Below are positions 8,079 through 16,874 of a stretch of DNA of 64,000 bases, piece after piece. Origin of the DNA: a virus; IMG/VR virus record IMGVR_UViG_3300006752_000018, positions 28,388-92,387 of that record; one strand, given 5' to 3'. How positions within the stretch are numbered: the stretch's first letter is position 1; each line of letters starts with the position of its first letter. The translations under genes and the position numbers were made by a program. Below the pieces are notes generated by a model. It saw only the letters and a list, made by a program, of their open reading frames with translations. It had not been told where the DNA came from and made no database searches.

Positions 8079-10828
8079 TGGCAAAATATTCAAGAAAAAA
8101 ATCTTTATCACAAGAAAGTGTCCTTACATTTGCTAATTTAGATGCAATACCAGATTCGGGAATTGATATAGGAACAATAGCATGGATTACTAGCGAAGAT
8201 GCATTCTATATTCTAAAAACAGCAAATAGCGGTTGGAAAAAAATATACGAAAATAGTTATTATGCAGGTGCTCCTACATACACTTTAATTAAATCTCCAA
8301 TCGGCGGCGCTGTAGACGAAGGTGACACTATGACTGTTACTATAACTACAACTGGAGTATCAGATGGCACATCAGTTGGGTATTTATGGGAAGGAATTAG
8401 TAATTCTGATGTTACAGGAGGACCTTTTCAAGGAACTGCTGTTATATATAATAGCATTGCAACTGTAACATTAGTAGCAAAAGCTGATTTTACAACTGAT
8501 GGTGTTGATATAGCAACTTTTTCTTTAGATGCTACTGACTCGTTAGGAAATGCTACTAATGCTACTTCAGCCGAGTTTACTATTTCTGATACTAGTATTG
8601 ATCCTGTAGGTAACACAAATCCTGATTTTACAATCAATGTAACTGCTTCTGGTGCATCGGCTTATACAATGACCGGTACTGATCGAAACGGAGTAGTTAG
8701 TGGACAAAATCCAACCTTATTATTTTATGTAGATGATATTGTAGATTTTGTAATTAATAGTCCAGGACATCCGTTTTTTCTTAAAACGGTAGCAAATAAT
8801 GGTACGGGCAATACAATTACTATTAACGGAAGCGAAATACCAAATAATGGTACATCTAACGGAACAATTCGGTGGACTGTACATACAGATGATACTTTCT
8901 ATTATATTTGTCAATTCCATGGAGCAATGTCTGCTCCAATTATTACTACACCTGTAGTCGGGGGTATACTATATGATATTCCTGGTACGTATACATGGAC
9001 TGCACCAGTTGGTATAACCAGTGTTAGTGCAGTGGTAATCGGCGGTGGCGGCGCAGCTGACTTTAGCCTATACGGCGGAGAAGGAGGCGCCCTAGCTTGG
9101 AAAAATTCTATACCTGTTATACCTGGAGAAGATTACACTGTTTCTGTAGGCAACGGCGCAACGACGAGCTCAGAAGGCCGACCTGTGATCCAGTCTGGAA
9201 GTAGTTATTTTATAAGTTCAGCTACTGTCAGTGCTAAGGGCGGAGACAGCGGCTCCAATGCTACATCAAGGACTGGTACCGAAGTGGTAGGAGATGGTGG
9301 AGGCGCAGGAGGGCATGGAGGTCAAGGCGGCGGCTATGTAACAGGATCGAAATCAGGCGGCGGAGCAGGTGGCTATAGCGGAAACGGCGGTAATGCAGGC
9401 AGCCACACAGGCGTTTCTAGTAATACAACTCTAGATGCTGGTGATGCAGGCAGCGGTGGTGGCGGCGGCGGTGGCGGTCATTATAGCTCAGGTGATATTA
9501 ATTTTACTGGGACAATACCTACTACCGGAGGTGGCGGTGTAGGAGTATACGGTCAGGGTGCAAATGGTGCAGGAGGAGCTGCAACAAGTGCTACTACTTT
9601 ATTTGCAGGTAAAGGCGGATCTGGAGGTGATGACGGAACTCGTGGAGGCATCAACAGCCAGCAAGCAAACGGCGGAGATTACGGCGGGGGCGCCGGTGTA
9701 GTATATAAAAGAGATGCTGGTGCTGCTAATTATGTGCCTTCATATCCTGGTTTAGAAAATACAACTGCTGGCAAGGGTGCAGTAAGAATTATTTGGGGAT
9801 CAGGAAGAGCATTCCCTTCAACTAATGTAGCATTAGCAGATTCAAACGGTTATGAAACTACGTATGTACCGCCAGCAGTTCCAACTTACACAGCGACACC
9901 GACAACATTTTCTGTTAGTGAAGGTAGTTCAGTAACAATTAATGTAGCAACAACTGCTGTTCCAAATGCAACTACATTATATTGGACTGTTACTAGAGCT
10001 AGTGAGTTTAATGTTTCTAGTGGTAGTTTTACTATTTCAAATAATGCCGGACAGTTTACGGTTACACCTATTATAGATGCTGTAGTTGAAAATCCAGAAA
10101 CATTCCAAGTACAAATTAGAACTGTAAGTACAAGTGGAACTGTAGTTGATACAACAAGTGCAATAACTATTAATAACGTGAATGTATCAGCTAATATTGT
10201 GTCAGTGTCAACTATGAATTTACCTTCAGGTTTTCGTCGTACAAGTAGTCCGAAAAAATTTAGTAATTTAAGTTTTGCTTCTAACGGAACTCAAAGTAGC
10301 GGACCTCAGTTTAGTCTTCAATCGCAATACGGGGTACAAACACAAATAACTGTTGAAATGTGGGTAAACCCTGTTATGCGCGGTGATACAATATTCGGAG
10401 TAAGCGACCCGGCAAACTCAATGTATCATGGTGTTGATTACATGTCCAATAGTGCTTGTCAATGGAGGTATAGAGCAGCGTCGGGCAGTCCAAGTGGATC
10501 AATCGGTTCAAGTGCAGGCACCCTAGCTCTTAATACGTGGGGATTACTAACAGCAGAACTTTCAACTAGTTCAAATGGATCAATGGTAGCTCGATGGTGG
10601 CTTAATGCAACAGGAAACGGAGGCACTTGGACGTGGCAAAATAATGCACCTGGACATATAAGCTCTTTTGGAGCAATTACTTTTGCATGGTGGCCTTATG
10701 CCCCTAACAGATTTAACGGTGTTTTTGGACCTGTTAGGGTAAGCAAAGGTTTAATTTATAATGGATCACCAACAGTACCTACATCAACATTTCAAACGAC
10801 TGCCGATACACTACTGATAATTCAATAA
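8078..10828 (+). CDS. Multidomain fibre protein with cupredoxin-like copper site and lectin-like C-terminus
   Basis: 916 residues. Order by eye: head 1-60; Calx-beta-like repeat about 65-165; a cupredoxin-like domain about 181-291; a Gly-rich domain about 295-575 ending GAVRIIWG; another Calx-beta-like repeat about 600-705; and a LamG/concanavalin-like C-terminus about 705-916 (QITVEMWVNP ... FNGVFGPVRVSKG). The cupredoxin-like part has GHPFFLKT (His231) and YYICQFHGAMSAPI (Cys278, His281, Met284), the ligand order of type-1 copper proteins. Lectin-like and Gly-rich domains fit cell-surface binding. Whether copper is bound is untested. It overlaps the upstream stop by one base and is followed by a late promoter box. 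Confidence 0.75.
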   Translation: MAKYSRKKSLSQESVLTFANLDAIPDSGIDIGTIAWITSEDAFYILKTANSGWKKIYENSYYAGAPTYTLIKSPIGGAVDEGDTMTVTITTTGVSDGTSVGYLWEGISNSDVTGGPFQGTAVIYNSIATVTLVAKADFTTDGVDIATFSLDATDSLGNATNATSAEFTISDTSIDPVGNTNPDFTINVTASGASAYTMTGTDRNGVVSGQNPTLLFYVDDIVDFVINSPGHPFFLKTVANNGTGNTITINGSEIPNNGTSNGTIRWTVHTDDTFYYICQFHGAMSAPIITTPVVGGILYDIPGTYTWTAPVGITSVSAVVIGGGGAADFSLYGGEGGALAWKNSIPVIPGEDYTVSVGNGATTSSEGRPVIQSGSSYFISSATVSAKGGDSGSNATSRTGTEVVGDGGGAGGHGGQGGGYVTGSKSGGGAGGYSGNGGNAGSHTGVSSNTTLDAGDAGSGGGGGGGGHYSSGDINFTGTIPTTGGGGVGVYGQGANGAGGAATSATTLFAGKGGSGGDDGTRGGINSQQANGGDYGGGAGVVYKRDAGAANYVPSYPGLENTTAGKGAVRIIWGSGRAFPSTNVALADSNGYETTYVPPAVPTYTATPTTFSVSEGSSVTINVATTAVPNATTLYWTVTRASEFNVSSGSFTISNNAGQFTVTPIIDAVVENPETFQVQIRTVSTSGTVVDTTSAITINNVNVSANIVSVSTMNLPSGFRRTSSPKKFSNLSFASNGTQSSGPQFSLQSQYGVQTQITVEMWVNPVMRGDTIFGVSDPANSMYHGVDYMSNSACQWRYRAASGSPSGSIGSSAGTLALNTWGLLTAELSTSSNGSMVARWWLNATGNGGTWTWQNNAPGHISSFGAITFAWWPYAPNRFNGVFGPVRVSKGLIYNGSPTVPTSTFQTTADTLLIIQ

Positions 10829-10832
10829 ATAT
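10824..10832 (+). promoter_or_regulatory. T4-like late promoter box
   Basis: AATAAATAT, close to the T4 late consensus TATAAATA. It overlaps the stop of the upstream gene and lies 19 nt before the ATG at 10850, which has a GGAG Shine-Dalgarno sequence. Confidence 0.55.
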
Positions 10833-10849
10833 AGTTAGGAGAATAACAT

Positions 10850-11773
10850 ATGGCCCAAATAAACTTTCCAAATAGTCCAACAGATGGACAGGAATTTATT
10901 GCATCTAATACCTTATATACATATGTATTAGCAAAAAACCTGTGGAAAGCAACATCTCTAGGTGGCGGAAGTGGAGGCGGTAGCGGCTCAACTTCATTTG
11001 TTACTTTAACTGATGTAGGACTTACTGATTTATCAGCAGGTGATTTGATATTTTATGACGGAACATTTTTTGCTAACACAGATTTAAAATATAGACAAAT
11101 TGCATTTTCTGCTGCAAGTGCATACACATTATCAACACAAAGTGCTAATTATAAAGTTGCTGAAGATCCAAATAATGGTAACAATCCTATGCTTTCAGCA
11201 TTCGCTGGAACTATTATGAGGTTAGATTTAGACACAACTGGTGACGCAGTTCGTATACAAGATTATAATGGTAATGATTATAATGATGGTTTAGTACATG
11301 TTTCTGATGATGGAACGCAGGCAGTCGGAATATCAGCACAAGGTAAGACCAGCGGTTCTTTGTATTGGAAGATTCCAGTTGATGCGGCAGGAACATATGT
11401 ATATCAAAGTGAAGTTAGATCTAATATGAAAGGTTACATTAAAGTTAAAGGAGCTGGTAATGAACCTGCACTTAATTTAGGATCTTTAGGAGGATCACTT
11501 GAATTAGACCTAGCAGCATCTAACGTATTTAATTTGGATTTGAACAGTAATGTTACAAATTTAACTTTAAGTAATGCTGCGTCCGCAGGTTCTACAATTA
11601 CATTAGTTATAACAAACAGTGGTACATATGACATAACATGGCCTGGGCAAATAATTTGGTCGCAAGGATCACCTCCGACATTAACAACAAGTGGTAAAGA
11701 TATCATTACATTATTATCTGTTGATGGCGGCACAGTTTTTTATGGATTTGTCGCTGGACAGAATTTTAGTTAG
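10850..11773 (+). CDS. Fibre-locus protein with a ligand-less cupredoxin-like domain
   Basis: 307 residues; start supported by TAGGAG 12 nt upstream. The N-terminus (INFPNSPTDGQEFIASNTLY) is a common phage fibre head motif, followed by a Gly/Ser linker (about 39-48). Residues about 80-205 align with the cupredoxin-like domain of the 1563-residue neighbour: GISAQGKTSG...IPVDAAGTYVY here against GVTGQGVTSG...VPLNAPNRLYY there. Here the copper-site segment reads QSEVRSNM instead of CSAHLDM, so the Cys and second His are missing. The C-terminal 100 residues are beta-rich (NVTNLTLSNAASAGSTITLV, YDITWPGQIIW), resembling the small protein at 26700. Role: structural, inferred. Confidence 0.68.
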   Translation: MAQINFPNSPTDGQEFIASNTLYTYVLAKNLWKATSLGGGSGGGSGSTSFVTLTDVGLTDLSAGDLIFYDGTFFANTDLKYRQIAFSAASAYTLSTQSANYKVAEDPNNGNNPMLSAFAGTIMRLDLDTTGDAVRIQDYNGNDYNDGLVHVSDDGTQAVGISAQGKTSGSLYWKIPVDAAGTYVYQSEVRSNMKGYIKVKGAGNEPALNLGSLGGSLELDLAASNVFNLDLNSNVTNLTLSNAASAGSTITLVITNSGTYDITWPGQIIWSQGSPPTLTTSGKDIITLLSVDGGTVFYGFVAGQNFS

Positions 11774-11781
11774 GAAAAAAT

Positions 11782-14700
11782 ATGTCTGATATAGGTATAG
11801 TTGGCATCCTTTCTGCAAGCGGAACATCGGGTTCTATTGAATTTGAAACTCAATTATCAGAAATTATAGTACCTAATAATTCTATAGTAAGAGTAGGAAT
11901 TATATCAAATAGGAAATCAGTAACTTATACTATTGAACAAGATACGGCATCTAATTTAGTAAATGTTCCTGCATTTACTTTTGAAGATTACGGCACAACT
12001 GAATCTGGAGACAATTTAACTGTCTTAAAAATCGAAACAGATGATGATTACCAAAATACTGTATACAAATTAAAAGCTACTGTTAATGCAGATGTGTATG
12101 CTTATAGCAGACGATTTGAAATTCGTAGCTCGCCTGTAGGAGCAGCAACATATAACAAGACAGTTAGTATTGACCAACCGAGTGCAACACTTGTTGTATT
12201 AGATAATGCTGCACAATCCTTTAATATTCCTATATTAAGGACATTTGAAGTAAACAACTTACAACCTCAAGGACAGGTTGCATACACTTCTCCCGGTACG
12301 TATACATGGGATGTACCAAGTGGTGTAACTGAAATTAGTATGGTAGCTATCGGAGGAGGAGGAGCTGGCGGCGGCGCCTACGGAACTCAATTAGGGGCGT
12401 TTTGGGGTAAAGGCGGCGCAGGTGCAGGCCTTGCTTGGGGAACAGCATCAGTAACTTCTGGAGACAGTATAAAAATAGAAGTAGGAGAAGGAGGAGTAGG
12501 ACAAACAGGAGATGCAGGGTTATCCGGACAAACTAGTAGAATATGCCATATGGGAAATAATTGTCAATTTATGGCAGCATGTGGTGGCGGTGGCGGTGGG
12601 ATTTCAGGTTTGAATAACTATGAACCTTTATCTACAGGCGGTCAATACGTTGTAGATAGTGCATTATCTAGTAGCGGCGGCGGCAACGGAGGATCCGGTG
12701 GAGGGACTGAGCGATCAACTGATTCAGATGGTGCTATACTTGAAGGCTGGCCAGGCGGTGGCGGTGGCACAGCAGGCTACAGTGGCAATGGCGGGTCCGG
12801 TGGACCAAGAAGTGGCATTGCGCCTTACGGACTCGATGGATCCGGTGGCGGTGGTGCAGGTGGATACAGACAATGCGGCGGTGGCACAGGACTTTGGCAA
12901 GTTTGCCAACAAAGTATAGGTGGAAATAATGTAAACGGATATAAAGGTTCAAACGGATCAACAGGTGCATTAGTATATAAAAAATACGGCGCAAACACTT
13001 CTCCTAGCACTGGTTGGTTTGGACACGGTGCTTCAGGGTATGAATGGCCAGGAACTGATGCTGATAAATGTTTTCCAGGACCAAGTGGAGGCGACGGAGC
13101 AGTTAGAATAGTTTGGGGAGGTGGTAGAGAATATGAAGGACAAACAATTCAAACTCCTCAGCATAACGACGATGTATACGAAGTTGAAGATGGAACAACA
13201 TTAAATTTTAACGAAGACACTCCTATTATATCTTATAAACTTACAGGCACAATTCCTAATACTGTTGATACTGATGCAATTAATGTTGATAGAGAATTGC
13301 AATTTGAATCAGGATCTAATGTACAAAATATTGTTATTCCGGTCTTAGATGATGCAATTAGTGATACTGCTGGTTCTAATACAGGAACTTTCACATTTAA
13401 TTTAACTGCGTCAACAGATGAATATACAGTTTCAACCAATACAGCAACCTTAGGTATACAGACTAATCCTAACCCCCCTGTAAGAGAAATAGGATGGCTA
13501 TCTCCAACATATAATATTGACGAAGGAGAAACTATATCTGTTAAATTACTACGTACTTCTATAAGAAATGGCACATCTGACTTAGGGTTACCTATTACTG
13601 TATTTTGGAGTATTAGGGGAGAAAATGTAGGTGACGATCCAGATGACAGATGGAACACAACTTCAGGATCTACAATTATACCCGCAGGCGAAACCGAAGC
13701 GGCAATTAACCTTAGTATAGCTCCTAATAATACTGAAGCACCTAGTAGTACAAATATAATAGAAATTAACTCTGTTTCAGATGCAAGATATACTGTTACT
13801 GGTAATTCACTAATTACAATAAACAATTTGTATAAACTTGTAAGAATTGCTAGTAGTGCGATTTTTACAGAGGGCGAAACAGGTAGCGTTACATTATCTA
13901 GAGTATATAAAAGAAACGGTGCAGATGCTACACCAGACGATACTACTGTAATATCTTGGGGTTTTGGTACAGCATTAAACGACAGCAGAGTAACTTTAAC
14001 AAGTGGCACTGTAAGTATTGCAGGAACTGCATTAACTAACGATATAAATATTCCTGTTTCATCTACAGCAGGATTACAAACTTCTACATTTAACACAATT
14101 AGAATTTTAAATGCTACAAGCAATTATATAATCGATGATGCTAATAATACAAGCACAATAAGAATTAATGATACTATAGATGAAGTGAAAACAATATCAA
14201 TATCAACGCCTAATGTTTCTGTCGATGAAGGAAACACATTTACTGTAATACTACAGCGAGAACACTTAGTCGATGGAGTTAGTTCCTTATCAGACAGACC
14301 TACTATTGCTTGGACATTAACAAATGCTGATTCGAGATTTGTTGGTACTAGTGGAGTATCTGCTTGGCAATCTGATGAAACTGATTTATCTATTTCAATT
14401 CCTACTGAATTGTCAGAAATTTATATAGGTGATGCAACGGCTACATTTACTATATATAATCCTAGCTTGTTATATGAAATAGAAGGTAATGATAGTATAA
14501 CACTAACATTAATTGAAAACGATACTGCACCTACTATCGATGTAACATTTGATAATACGATTGTAAGAGGCGGCCAATCTATAATTGGAACAGTTTCTAC
14601 ACAAAGTGTATTAGATGGTAGTGCATATAAGTATTATATAAATCATAATTCTACTAACAATTTTGATTTTACAAGCGATACTTCTTCTCCAATATCATTT

Positions 14701-16473
14701 AATATTGTTAATACTTTAACAGATTATTATACATTTACTGGAAATGGACTTTCAAGTTTTAATAACCCTAATTTAACATTAATAAGAGGACGTACATATA
14801 GATTTAGTGTCAATGCTCCTGGACATCCTTTTTATATTAAGACTGATGCTGTTGCAGGTAACGTAAATTTATACCCTACTGGGGTAACCGGTCAAGGTGT
14901 TACATCAGGTGTTTGTGAATTTACCGTTCCATTAAATGCTCCTAATAGATTATATTATCAATGTAGTGCGCACTTAGATATGGGCGGACAATTAAATATG
15001 GTGGATGAATCAATTCGCACAGAACCATTTTATATTCAAGAAAATTCTGGATCATTTACTATTGTGACTACAGCAGATTCTGAAACAATAGAAAATAAAT
15101 TTAGTATAAGTATCCTAGATGGACTAGGTAATACAGTTCATACAACAGACGAATTAACTATTAAACCTACTGTTGAATTTAGAATACCCACTTTAGTATA
15201 CGACGAAGGTACAGTCGTTACTGCTAATATAGATTGTGCTTCACAGGGCACCCATTCATATGCAGTGTCGGGTACAAATATAGATTCAGGAGACTTTATT
15301 ACAGCTATTTCAGGTACATTTACTCCTCAAGTAAATGCTACATATTACGGATTTAGTTCGGCTTTGCAATTTCCTATATCAAACGATAATATTTCTGAAA
15401 GTGTGGAAAGTTTTACAATTACAATAACTGATCCAGACGGAAATGTGTTTGACTCAAATAGCATTACAATAAACGATACTAGTGAAACCCCGTCAACAGG
15501 TACAAAGTCATTTACATCAAGTCAAGAATGGGTAGTACCCGGCGGTGTTAGTAGTATTAGCGCAGTAGTAATCGGAGGCGGTGGTGGCGGATCCGGACAT
15601 ATGGTTTCAGGCACTAATCCTTATCCTCAAACACAGGGTTCAGTAGATATTACTAACACAGGTTCCGGTGGTGGAGGTGGCGGAGGTGCAGTTGCTTGGG
15701 CAGAGAGTATTCCAGTAACAGCAGGTGAAACTATATCAATCACTGTAGGAGCGGGTGGCAGCGCAGGTACAGCAATTCAAGAAAATGGCGGCAACGGAGG
15801 TGAAAGTAATATTAGACGGAGTACTACAAAACTTTTAGCAGCCGGTGGCGGCGGCGGTGGTAAGCAAACATGGGCAACATTTACACCCTTCGCCAATAGC
15901 ACTGGAGGTAATACAGATAACGGCGGAGCAGGAGGAAGTAACAGAGTTTACGATGCTACGGTAATTGCTTCTGGTAACACTGGCGGCGGTGACGGCGGAA
16001 TCGGAGGTCATACTGACGGGCAACGTGGCGGTGGTGGCGGTGGTGCTGGAGGTTATCAAGGATCTGGTGGATCTGGCGCAGGTAGAGTAACTTCTAATCC
16101 AGGAAACGGTTCAGGTGGAGGCGGTGGCGGAGCTCACGAATCTGCTAACTTTTATTACACTTCATATGGCCAAGGCTATTATGATCCTACAACCGGCGGC
16201 GGAGGCGGCGGAGTAGGAGTTAACGGTGTAGGTGTTAGTGGTAATGCTGGTTCACAAGGTGCATCTAGTTCATATACTTCTGACAAAAATGGATCAGGAG
16301 GGTCAGGCGGCGCCGATGGTTCTGGAACTGGTGGGGAGTTTGGCGGCGGCGGTGGCGGTTCGTCAGGAGGCAATAGTACAGGTATACCTAATGACATAGG
16401 GGCAGCCGGTAGTAGAGGAGTAGTACGTGTTATTTGGGGTGCAGGGTATTCTTATCCAAATAATGCTATCTGA
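11782..16473 (+). CDS. Giant fibre protein: two Gly-rich domains, Calx-beta repeats, cupredoxin-like domain
   Basis: 1563 residues; a GGAAAA sequence precedes the ATG. Order by eye: beta-rich N-terminus 1-165; Gly-rich domain about 170-452 (ends GAVRIVWGGGREYEG); several Calx-beta-like repeats about 470-940 (IDEGETISVKLLR, VDEGNTFTVILQR); cupredoxin-like domain about 973-1074; a further Calx-like segment about 1080-1230; and a second Gly-rich domain about 1235-1563 (ends GVVRVIWGAGYSYP). The cupredoxin-like domain carries GHPFYIKT (His1015) and YYQCSAHLDMGG (Cys1061, His1064, Met1067), a full type-1 copper ligand set. The duplicated Gly-rich domains suggest growth by internal domain shuffling. 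It is probably a long fibre or fibre-tip component. Confidence 0.75.
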   Translation: MSDIGIVGILSASGTSGSIEFETQLSEIIVPNNSIVRVGIISNRKSVTYTIEQDTASNLVNVPAFTFEDYGTTESGDNLTVLKIETDDDYQNTVYKLKATVNADVYAYSRRFEIRSSPVGAATYNKTVSIDQPSATLVVLDNAAQSFNIPILRTFEVNNLQPQGQVAYTSPGTYTWDVPSGVTEISMVAIGGGGAGGGAYGTQLGAFWGKGGAGAGLAWGTASVTSGDSIKIEVGEGGVGQTGDAGLSGQTSRICHMGNNCQFMAACGGGGGGISGLNNYEPLSTGGQYVVDSALSSSGGGNGGSGGGTERSTDSDGAILEGWPGGGGGTAGYSGNGGSGGPRSGIAPYGLDGSGGGGAGGYRQCGGGTGLWQVCQQSIGGNNVNGYKGSNGSTGALVYKKYGANTSPSTGWFGHGASGYEWPGTDADKCFPGPSGGDGAVRIVWGGGREYEGQTIQTPQHNDDVYEVEDGTTLNFNEDTPIISYKLTGTIPNTVDTDAINVDRELQFESGSNVQNIVIPVLDDAISDTAGSNTGTFTFNLTASTDEYTVSTNTATLGIQTNPNPPVREIGWLSPTYNIDEGETISVKLLRTSIRNGTSDLGLPITVFWSIRGENVGDDPDDRWNTTSGSTIIPAGETEAAINLSIAPNNTEAPSSTNIIEINSVSDARYTVTGNSLITINNLYKLVRIASSAIFTEGETGSVTLSRVYKRNGADATPDDTTVISWGFGTALNDSRVTLTSGTVSIAGTALTNDINIPVSSTAGLQTSTFNTIRILNATSNYIIDDANNTSTIRINDTIDEVKTISISTPNVSVDEGNTFTVILQREHLVDGVSSLSDRPTIAWTLTNADSRFVGTSGVSAWQSDETDLSISIPTELSEIYIGDATATFTIYNPSLLYEIEGNDSITLTLIENDTAPTIDVTFDNTIVRGGQSIIGTVSTQSVLDGSAYKYYINHNSTNNFDFTSDTSSPISFNIVNTLTDYYTFTGNGLSSFNNPNLTLIRGRTYRFSVNAPGHPFYIKTDAVAGNVNLYPTGVTGQGVTSGVCEFTVPLNAPNRLYYQCSAHLDMGGQLNMVDESIRTEPFYIQENSGSFTIVTTADSETIENKFSISILDGLGNTVHTTDELTIKPTVEFRIPTLVYDEGTVVTANIDCASQGTHSYAVSGTNIDSGDFITAISGTFTPQVNATYYGFSSALQFPISNDNISESVESFTITITDPDGNVFDSNSITINDTSETPSTGTKSFTSSQEWVVPGGVSSISAVVIGGGGGGSGHMVSGTNPYPQTQGSVDITNTGSGGGGGGGAVAWAESIPVTAGETISITVGAGGSAGTAIQENGGNGGESNIRRSTTKLLAAGGGGGGKQTWATFTPFANSTGGNTDNGGAGGSNRVYDATVIASGNTGGGDGGIGGHTDGQRGGGGGGAGGYQGSGGSGAGRVTSNPGNGSGGGGGGAHESANFYYTSYGQGYYDPTTGGGGGGVGVNGVGVSGNAGSQGASSSYTSDKNGSGGSGGADGSGTGGEFGGGGGGSSGGNSTGIPNDIGAAGSRGVVRVIWGAGYSYPNNAI

Positions 16474-16480
16474 TAAATAC
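16472..16480 (+). promoter_or_regulatory. T4-like late promoter box
   Basis: GATAAATAC; 18 nt from the last A of the box to the ATG at 16497, which has a TAGGAG Shine-Dalgarno sequence. Confidence 0.65.
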
Positions 16481-16496
16481 AATATAGGAGATTGAC

Positions 16497-16862
16497 ATGG
16501 CTGATTTTTATGTAGGTAATGATGCAGGAATGCTTGCAGATTCCTTAGGAGGTGCAAGATACTTCTATGGTTTAAGAAGAGATCCAGATGGATATTTATA
16601 TTTTGCAAAAGTTGACCAACTGAATGTTACAGATGGAATTCAAATAAACAACGTTGGTGATGACCCTAGTCAAGATTATCCAGGATTTACTCCAGGACAA
16701 GACTTTTTTGAAGGTAGAGATACATATCATAACCTTGTATATAGAAACTTAAACTACGAACAATTCCGTTGGGATGATAGAAATGTTTATTATTATATTA
16801 ACGACGACGGAGAATTTGTTGTAAGAATTAACCAAGGTTACACTTACTCAGACGATGTATAA
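16497..16862 (+). CDS. Fibre-locus structural protein, paralogue of the gene at 3537
   Basis: 121 residues. It matches the core of the 168-residue protein at 3537 through RYFYGLRRDPDGYLYFAKVD, NNVGDDP, FFEGRDTYHN and YYINDDGEFVVRINQG, but lacks that protein's basic N-terminus and Asn-rich tail. It is preceded by a late promoter box and a good ribosome-binding site, so it begins a new late unit that continues into the 1712-residue gene 12 nt downstream. The family has no function I can name. Its position directly before a giant carbohydrate-module protein suggests a connector role. Confidence 0.7.
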   Translation: MADFYVGNDAGMLADSLGGARYFYGLRRDPDGYLYFAKVDQLNVTDGIQINNVGDDPSQDYPGFTPGQDFFEGRDTYHNLVYRNLNYEQFRWDDRNVYYYINDDGEFVVRINQGYTYSDDV

Positions 16863-16874
16863 TTAGGAAAGAAA

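Noticed and set aside
12659-13010. Open frames on both strands across the Gly-rich coding regions, including Pro-rich and Cys-rich ones
   Set aside because: They are by-products of GGN-rich codons in the real + frame, with no ribosome-binding sites and implausible composition.
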